64,000 bases of DNA from Lactuca virosa (Eukaryota; Streptophyta; Magnoliopsida; Asterales; Asteraceae). Both the position numbers and the translations under genes were made by a program. The DNA lies in contig CAKMRJ010003334.1 of assembly GCA_928212115.1 (NCBI GenBank), positions 41,817,803 to 41,881,802 of the forward strand, in the 5' to 3' direction. The notes under the pieces were generated by a model. The model ran no database searches, was not told where the DNA came from, and was given only the letters and a program-made list of their open reading frames with translations. Position 1 is the stretch's first letter; each line of letters begins with the position of its first letter. Positions 56,129 through 64,000 of this stretch are shown here, one piece after another.

Positions 56129-58800
56129 CTTTTTCTCTCTCGCTCTACCTCTGTTTCTCTCTCTACACTTCTCTCTCTCCAAAGCAGGCATTAAACAAAA
56201 TTTTGTTTTCTTGTTATAATTTTTGTTAAATTTCCTATTTCCCCCTTTAATTTTACAAACTCGACATTTAATGCTCTCTACAAATTAGAATGTAGTTTTA
56301 GTATCTCACATGTAAGTGTTAATGGGTTTATAAACCTCACTATGGTCTGTTTTGGTCACCAAAAAGTACATAAATAAATAATTCAATATATCAATTTTCT
56401 TGTAACGTTTTCATTTTTTTAGTAACTATTTTAAAATTTAATAACAATTGCACAATGTCTTTATAAGAATGATATTAAGGTTGATTAGCCTCAAACTTAT
56501 CATGTATAGTTACCTTTGCAAATAGGTATTCCATTTAATGTTATTTAAAAACACATGGTAATATATATTAAATATTAAGGCTTTAACATTATATGGTTTT
56601 TAGGCTATGTTTGATATGACTTGGTTATAAGTTATTTTAATTTTTGATTTTTTTTATATTGTTATGTTTGATGAACAAAAGAATAGCTTATGAACTGCTT
56701 TTCATATTACTATTTCAACGAATTTATTAAGTTTAATAATTCTCTCAAAAATACTCTTAATTAATTAAAAAAACGCAATCTTCTACATGTATCATTTACA
56801 TATTTAAGCTAGTTTTACTAGATATCGTTTTTTATCAGTTGGTAGATAATTTTTCAGCTAGCTATCTGTTATATTGCTTAAATCTTCTATAATCCTAATA
56901 CATGATATGTAGTTGATAAGGCATCCAAAGTTTACGTTCATCATGATACAAAGTTTAATTGATAGATGTATTGACGATTGATTAATATTTAATGATTGCA
57001 ACCATGTAGTATACACGTAAGCGAATATGAAGAAAACATGTAACATGTAAGGTTTATGTTACAAATAAGTAATGAATTATATGTTTTTTTTAAATGCCGT
57101 TTTATGATGTTAAAAATATTTTGTTTGGAAAATATCGTGTTTTAAAGATATTTTGTGAACAAAATGTGTTAGTTGTTTACTTTGTGATAGAATATTTATT
57201 ATAAACAATAGTATATTGAACATGTTAAACAATTTCTTATCCATCTAGGATATTAACTTGGTAAAAAATAAGGGGTAAAATGTGATTTCTAATAGCTTAG
57301 GGTTTACACGACGGGGTGTTGTTGGTATTTAAGGGGCCAAATTGGAAAGTCCGCTTTCTTTTTTGTTTGTACATAATAAGAGTTCAGCCGAACCGAATGT
57401 CTGTAGGCGCGTGGGAGTAGGATTCACAAGTCTTGTACCTTCCTCGACGACGTCGTTTGCAACGGATTATTCAACTTGTTCTTGTTTTTTTCCACAAAAG
57501 AAATTGTATTTTGAATAGAAAAAACTTAATGTTGTGAAGTGTGAAGTGTCTTTAATCTTTAATAAAATATATATATCTAGGGGCGTTTGGTTTTGGATTA
57601 TTTACTTGTAATCTTGAATCTATCAGAAGTTTTGAATTGGAACATTTTAGAGTTAAAAGGGAATATATTATGCAATTGTTGTTGGGATTTGAAATGAAAT
57701 AGATATAAATTCCAAAATTTGTTGAAACATTTAATATGTATATATATGTATTTTATAAAAAAAAAATAAAAATTTTGAATTTTGATAATCTTTTATAATT
57801 TTTCAACAAATATATTACTAATGAATTTTGATGCCATATGGCAAGGTTGAAAATTGTGATATTTGGTTGCTACACGACTTCTTTTTCAACTAGTTATTAA
57901 TTGTTTTTATTTTTGTTAGTTTTATTTTATTTTTACTTTCAATTGGTCGTGCCAATTAGCCAACTACTAATAAATATGGTCTCACCAACATCTCTCTAAT
58001 CTTCATAAACCATATTGTTATTCATCCTCTTCCCCTTATTTTTTCATTTGCTCCGTTAATAACTTCATATGATGCTCTCTTAATTTGCTTTGTCCACATG
58101 TTACTTCTTTTTTTTGACAACAACACCTACCAATGAAACTCTACTCTCTCCCATACAATCTCTAATAAAAACTAACTGTAACATCATAACCATTTTGAAG
58201 AACCTACTTCCTAAAGTTAACTCGTTCAATTTCTTGATTCCACTTATACACAATCAATATTACTCTTACGTTATAAACATATCAAATAACCAAGTTCCTA
58301 AAATTCATTCAATTTCATGAATCCATTTTATGCACAATCAAAGAAGCCACTTCCTTAAATTAACTAATTCCATTTTCTGCTCTCTTTTCTCTCTTACATA
58401 CATGCAAAAGCACCTCATGAATAAGATATATTGTGGTTTAGCTATTTTCTTAAGCTATTGTTTATATTATTTTAGATCTATAGTAGATAACAACCATAGA
58501 TGTACAAAATAACAACCGGAATTTCCAACATGAACAATCTACTTTATTATGATAGATCAATTCGTTTTCCCAACTTTTACACACTCAAATATGAATGAAC
58601 AAGAACAGATGAATACATAGATGATCAATGAAACCCTAACAGAGAGAAAACCCTAACAGTTTTCGATCTTACAAGACTGAATGAGCATATACACCATATA
58701 ACACACACCAACTCTATCGGGTCACCCATGGCCGACAGACCAGCAATGCATCAACCAAACTTGCACCTGCACACCTTAAACAAAACCAATATATACAAAA
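56129..58800. other. Upstream flank and AT-rich intergenic DNA
   Basis: 56129-56200 is CT-rich (ctctct repeats), likely the 5' UTR and promoter side of the minus-strand bromodomain gene. Beyond that no gene is recognisable. 57285-57480 is less AT-rich ('ggcgcgtgggagtagg', 'cctcgacgacgtcgtttgc') but has no convincing frame. Small frames at 58090-58512 are low-complexity and unsupported. Confidence 0.55.
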
Positions 58801-58899
58801 TATATGATAGTTTCATTTTATTTACTTCTTTTTATAATTTATTTTAGTATATTTCATTCATAATTTAGCTAATCTTCATGCATATTTTCATTTTTGTTA

Positions 58900-60322
58900 T
58901 TTTATGACTATTTCGGGTACTTTCTGGTTTTGTGAGTATAATTGTAGATTTCAAGAATGTTAGCAGAGCGGGAATATTCGGGACGTGTTAAAAGCAAATG
59001 GACTAGGAGGACGGTAAAGAATCTTGGGCTAGAAGACTTGTGGAGTTTGATACAAATCATGGGCTTGTTAATATTTGAAGGATTGAAGAAGCTGGACCTT
59101 GAATTTAGAAGAAAATGGTGAATATTTGAACGTGCTAGCATAATTGATCGAGCGAATTCATGAGTTGCGAATGATTTGGAGAGGGTAAATCGGACCAAAA
59201 TTGAAGAAAACATGAAGAATATTGGGTTATTGGCTGATGGAAAGCAATCTAGACTAGTGGGCTAAGTCATTGGAGGCCCAAACCACAAAAGAGCCCATTT
59301 CAGGTACCACCCGCGCACGGCTGCGCTGGCCGCGCACAGGACTGCAGGGGCAATTTCAAAAATCTCTCTTTAGTGTTATATAGGGAAGGTTGGTGTGCAT
59401 ATTTTTGGCACTTATTCGCATCCGATTTTGAGAGGATTCTCTGGAGATTTTAGAGCATTTTGAAGGTCAAGAACACTTGAAGAACATCTCCTTTTTACTC
59501 TTTGATTCCTGCTACATGTTTGGTACAATCTATTATCACTTTGTTTTCTTAAGTTTAGCCATGCTAGGCTAAACTAATCTTGGTTGACTTTGGTGAAATC
59601 ACTTGAATGTTTGGTTGAATGTTGAAGAACTCCATGAATTTGTTCTTGAATCTTTATGAGAATGTTTTATATTTTAACATCTTCTTGCAACTTGTATGTT
59701 TTTATTCATGAATGTAAATGTATTTATAGTGATTAGTTGGCTAATTTCTTGATTAAGTAAGCATCCTCAAATTAGCAAGCAACAAGTGATTCTCGTGTTA
59801 GTTTTCACTTCACACAATCACAAAAAAAAATTCTCCAACATGGTAGTGGAAGCTTTTGACTCTTCTTGGATTTGGTGACTTTTTGGTTCTTAATGGTAGT
59901 TAATTTTCAGTAATTACATGCTTAATGGAAATTGTGACTTTAACTAAAGAAATATTTTATGAGCTTCTCTAGCTATTTTAATAACTAAGAAAAGTCTAGG
60001 TAATCTCAAGCTTCTTGGATTACTATAGCCAAATTAGAGATTTATGACAACTATTGCACTTTGGATTCTAATGATATATTTACCAAGTGTTCAAGTGATG
60101 AAACCATAAGTCAACCATCATTTTCTCATTGATTTTACATCAAATTCTTGCTTTTATTTAATTATAGTCTTTAAATCTTAGTTTGACTCTACTTTTCTTT
60201 CAAATATTTCAAAAGACCAACCCCCCCCCCCCCAATTTTTATATTTATTTTAGTTTCACAAGTATTTGTATAAGAAGATTTTCAAATAAATAACAATCTG
60301 AACCAATCTCCGTGGATACGAT
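58900..60322 (+). mobile_element. LTR-derived fragment H
   Basis: Resembles a plant gypsy LTR: the GC-rich patch 'cgcgcacggctgcgctggccgcgcac' (59311-59336), TATA-like TTATATAG at 59387, transcribed-looking downstream sequence, and the end segment 'aaccaatctccgtggatacg' (60301-60320) typical of Tat/Athila-type LTR ends (from memory). Cut at 60322 by element G. The left boundary is uncertain and the clade is inference. Confidence 0.5.
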
Positions 60323-63300
60323 TGTTAGGGGTGTCAAACCCAACAAATGATAGGGGTACAACAGACTCCAAATACACTGCTTTAATGCACTAAAAAGTAG
60401 TACAAGGCAAGCAGGGTCGAACCACAGAGACACGGGACAAAAGTCTATACCTCTTTGCGCAAGGTACTTTGGTCACAAAAGGGGGTTTTCTTTGCAAAAG
60501 TCAAATAATGAAAATAACAATCAACTTTGGAACATGCAGAAAATGAAATAGATTTGTAAACAAGTTGTAAAAGTGCTTCCAATTCTAGTTCTCAATGTTG
60601 TCATTTAACCTGATTGTGACTTGATGTAATTTGTGATTACTATTCTAAGTTGGTACTGAAAGGTATTAACACGCTCTAATACCTCTCGCTTGCCAAATTA
60701 TCTAACCAAAACACGCTCTTTGACTAGACCTAGCTTTACTAATTCAACCTAAACACACTCTTAGACTGTATTGAAAAACTGCATTAAGTTTTGTACAAGC
60801 TTCCCAACAATGTTCATTTCTTCTCATACGCTCAGAAATGTGAAAACATGTGATAAATGTTCTACAATAAGAAAACCTATTGTTTGTTATCAATCATTAA
60901 CTTTATAGAACGATTAGGTGCCCTAAAATTTAATTAACTACACAAAAATTCAATTCATGAAAGTGGCCAATCAAACACAAATCAAATTTAAGGATTCTAG
61001 TTTAAACAAGAACATAATCACTAGAATAGAATCACAAATCAAACATCAAATCATATGCTTCAAGTCAAGCAATCAACATGTTTTGAACAAGAACTAGAAA
61101 CTAGGGTTTCTTAGCCACACATGGCTAAGAACAAATCAAACAAGAATAAAGATGAAATTGGAATGTTTAATGCTTACAAAAATGAAATCGAAAGTGTTTG
61201 CAATGATTAGGTCTTCTCAAAAACTCCAAGAAATCTCCCAAAATCGCCTAAGATCGCCCAAAGTTGCTCCAGAAACCATCTCCGCCTCCAAAATGACGTC
61301 TTCTCCTCTTTTAATTAATGTTCACGTGCATGTCATAAGGCCATGCGTTTTTAGCATGGCCATGCCTTTTGCCCATGTGTTTTTCGCATGGCCATTTGTC
61401 TTGACCATGTGTTTTTGGCATGGCCCATGCTTTTTGCTAAAAGTCCAACAAGTATTCACTGTTGGGTCCATCTTCAGTCTAGCTTCACCATGAGTCATGT
61501 TGCTCAAATATAAGATGATAAAGGACAAACACGACCCGTTTCGGTGTGACAAGAACCGCGTTTCAAACGTAGTCCTTTACTATGATGACAATGCAACAAT
61601 GACTCGGGTTATGTCTTCATGTTTTCTGTCATGGAATAACCGGTTCATCTTCTCTTCATGCTCCAAAGCTCCATGCCTCCAAGTTCCATGTCCCATGCAT
61701 CCAAGTTCCATGTCCCATGCATCCAAGGTCCATGCTCCATGCTCCATATTGTCTGCAAAATAATTAAAAAATAGTGAAGTACCAGACATTCTTAATGAAA
61801 CATGCAGTTGCCCAAATAATTAACTAAATTCAAGAATTATGAAGTAGAATGCCATGAAAAGACGGAAATAAACATGCAAAATAGGTGCATAAAATGCACC
61901 TATCAAACCTCCCCAAGCTTAGACCTTTCTTGTCCTCAAGAAAGAACAAAATTAAGAATCACCTTAGAGAAGACGATAGGCGACTAAAAGAAAACTAAGA
62001 TGAAAAGAATGGAAGGAACGAAAAGGTCTAAATCGAATTAAGAGTGAATGCATGCAGTAAAAGAAAAACTAATGAAAATAACATTTGTACAAAAAGAATT
62101 TTTTTTTTCAAACATTAATGCAATAAACAAAACCAAACGAACAGGTTCAATCCAATTAACCTCATTATGTCATACAGTCGAAGGTGTACCTGTCGTGCCT
62201 TGAGATAACTTGGCATTAACCCCACAAAGATATATAACATTTAAAACAAGATTTTTAGCCACTCCCTAACACAACTCAACAAAATCAAAAGTTACAACAC
62301 TTGTTCACTTTTACAGGTATTGGGTTAGCACATGGAACAAATTATGGTCTTCTCTCGTGAAAACATGTGATGTAAAATATGCTCAATCATTTTCATTTTA
62401 CAAAGCATGATAATGACCGACTCCAACTATTTGTTGACTAACAACAATCTTTTTCTAAAAAATATTTTCTAAAAATTCCCTAATATTTACCCAGATTGGT
62501 TACATGTTTCAAACCACTTACACCAGTCAAAGTAGTTTACAGTCAGTCCCAATGTCCTAAGTTCAAGTCCAAGTCCTTAGGAATCTCTTGGCAACCAATC
62601 ATTTTTCCTAAACATATTAGTCAATTAAACTATAAACATAAATATATACAAACTATTTAATTATATTTTCCTACAAATAAAGCTCATGACTTTCTTTGAA
62701 ATCCATGTAGCGGGCTTCCAACCAACACATCCAGACCAGATGATCTTGGTGTGCTAGATTTAAAGAGATCCCTCGGGTTTACTTGCCCGAACCTCAAAGG
62801 CCACAGATTAGCTTTATTTGAATATCTAAACATATCTATATTTTTTTTTGTTATTATTAAGTTCATGACTTTCTATGGAACCCGTGTAGCGAACTTTCAA
62901 CCCAATCAGTCCCAAACAATTCAGCTTTAGGCAATTAGGTGTAGAACACCCCTCGGGGTTTACTGATTCGAGTCCCAAAGGTCACATATTAACTTAATAA
63001 TATTTTATTTATTTATTTATTTTAATTTATTTTTATTTTTTTAATTTGTTTGCTAGGCTTATTTCCTTATATTTTCATCCTTGACTCTTTCTATTGTTGG
63101 GACATCTCACAGTCTATTACTGTGAGAGACTTCTAAGACATTTTTCGGGGGACTGATGTAAACACGCAAAGACCCGTAAGTATAGTTGGAAACAATGTCC
63201 CCAAGCAGGGTATTTAGAAGGGAATAGGTAGAAAAGACTTTTTAGAGCGTTGGAGAATTCGAGTCACTGAAATTTTATATTCATTTTATGGCTCTTTTGA

Positions 63301-64000
63301 ATTTGGAGTTTGGATATGAATGAGCACTTACTACTCATAAGACCGGTCGTGTGTTCCACGGGCTAAACTATATCTGTCGTTATGCTTCGGTGTTGATGAC
63401 CTTATCATTTTTTGTTTTGCACGAGTAGCTTTAGGAGACGTGTTCGTGTGTGATTAGATCGCTTCAAGATTTTTAATGAAAAACGAACAAGTTCTAATCT
63501 CAAGCCACGACTAATTTACCACTTCAACTGATTCAAGAAGATTAGGTTCCTTTATATTGTTTTTTTTTGAATGCTTTGAAATGAATGCATGAAAAAAAAT
63601 TAGAGCATATGAACGGATTCTCAACAGTTGAAATGCATGTGGAAATTAAAACCTAAGGTACAAAGACCCCTCCCCAAGCTTAAGATTAAGCATCGTCTTA
63701 GATGCTCGGAGAGGGTAGGGCAACCTACTGACCACGAATGTATAACTATTTAGAGCATATGAACGGATTCTCAACAGTTCTAGTCAAACAATCTTAGGAT
63801 TCATGCATCAAACTTGAGATATGGAAGGAATGTACCATTCAAATGCTTGAATTTGTGATGTGTGCTTGACTTTTTCACGTCATCTTCAACCTCAAGAAAA
63901 GTTGAGCTCTTCAATGGTGGAATACACAAACGGAGCTAAAAGCTTCCCTTCTTCTTTACAAAATACCTCCCCAAGCTTGCTCTTGAAACCCTACACAAGA
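60323..64000 (-). mobile_element. Element G (3' LTR and 3' interior, continues outside the window)
   Basis: Relative of F. The 3' LTR (60323-61905, 1583 bases) starts on the minus strand TGATAGGTGCATTTTATGCA and ends ..CCTAACA. The polypurine tract complement 'acctccccaagctt' at 61907-61920 sits next to it, which fixes the minus orientation. The LTR shares 'caagcagggtcg.acca' with F and has a GCATGGCCATGC palindrome cluster (61339-61430). The interior to 64000 is non-coding and AT-rich, with two further 'cctccccaagctt' motifs (63670 and 63967) and a tandem hairpin pair at 62675-63002. Confidence 0.7.
62675..63002. repeat. Tandem pair of diverged hairpin-closed units in element G
   Basis: Two related units of about 145 bases share 'catgactttct.tggaa.cc.tgtagcg' and 'cctcgggt..actt'. 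Unit 1 is closed by AAATAAAGCT (62675-62684) and AGCTTTATTT (62810-62819). Unit 2 is closed by TATTATTAAGTT (62852-62863) and AACTTAATAATA (62991-63002). The closing stems differ in sequence but both pair fully. Confidence 0.7.

Noticed and set aside
58090..58512. Two small plus-strand frames
   Set aside because: AT-rich text without start context, homologous motif or splice structure that I can support.

Overview
The window is plant nuclear DNA, most likely from an Asteraceae genome and probably lettuce (Lactuca). That assignment is inferred from the style of the retrotransposon families, especially the CTCGGCGAG-type and GTACGC..GCGTAC-type motif arrays; no species-diagnostic gene is present. 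There are no bacterial genes, rRNA, tRNA or CRISPR arrays. About 80% of the sequence is nested LTR retrotransposons, and one multi-exon host gene lies on the minus strand at 52.4-56.1 kb.

Left nest (1-24.7 kb). The 5' LTR of a Ty3/gypsy element (LTR A: 1-422 and 22184-23501, then primer-binding site, leader and the start of gag) was split by an insertion at 423-22178 with a perfect TATTA target-site duplication (TSD). That insertion is a 3-kb minus-strand solo LTR (C). C was itself hit by a plus-strand solo LTR of a related family (E, 830-17870, TSD GTAGG) and by a minus-strand 1.7-kb solo LTR (D, 17938-19668, TSD ATATT). E was then hit by a non-coding LTR element (F, 2292-8874, TSD GTCAT) and by a 7.7-kb non-autonomous Copia element (Copia 1, 9151-16850, TSD AGTCC). 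F contains a 10-N gap flanked by a false 1.59-kb duplication, which looks like two unmerged contig ends.

Middle nest (24.7-48.4 kb). A Tekay-like chromodomain Ty3/gypsy element (B) has a truncated 5' LTR, a decayed gag-pol and a full 3' LTR. It is interrupted by a minus-strand Copia with full-length but frameshifted gag-pol (Copia 3, 27697-43086, TSD TGATC). One LTR of Copia 3 carries a very young non-autonomous relative of Copia 1 (Copia 2, 28207-35865, TSD CAAGA, with apparently one mismatch between its LTRs).

Right part (48.4-64 kb). There is an unclassified stretch, a solo LTR (I), a foldback MITE, the bromodomain gene (BRD7/9-like, plant SWI/SNF subunit family; nine exons, with an apparent frameshift at an AC repeat in exon 2), AT-rich intergenic DNA, an LTR-derived fragment (H), and the 3' end of a minus-strand element (G) related to F that runs off the window.

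The most interesting signal is in the Copia leaders. The autonomous element and both non-autonomous relatives share a series of predicted RNA hairpins whose stems change in compensatory fashion while the apical sequences stay fixed. One 36-nt module presents the self-complementary octamer GGTTAACC, as a retroviral dimer-initiation loop does. Another hairpin class presents GGCATCCC. Extra copies of both classes lie in the 3-kb central region that stands in place of pol in the non-autonomous elements. A second theme is that nearly every LTR family here carries its own private array of short GC-rich palindromes or hairpins, including eight TTCG-loop hairpins in LTR E.
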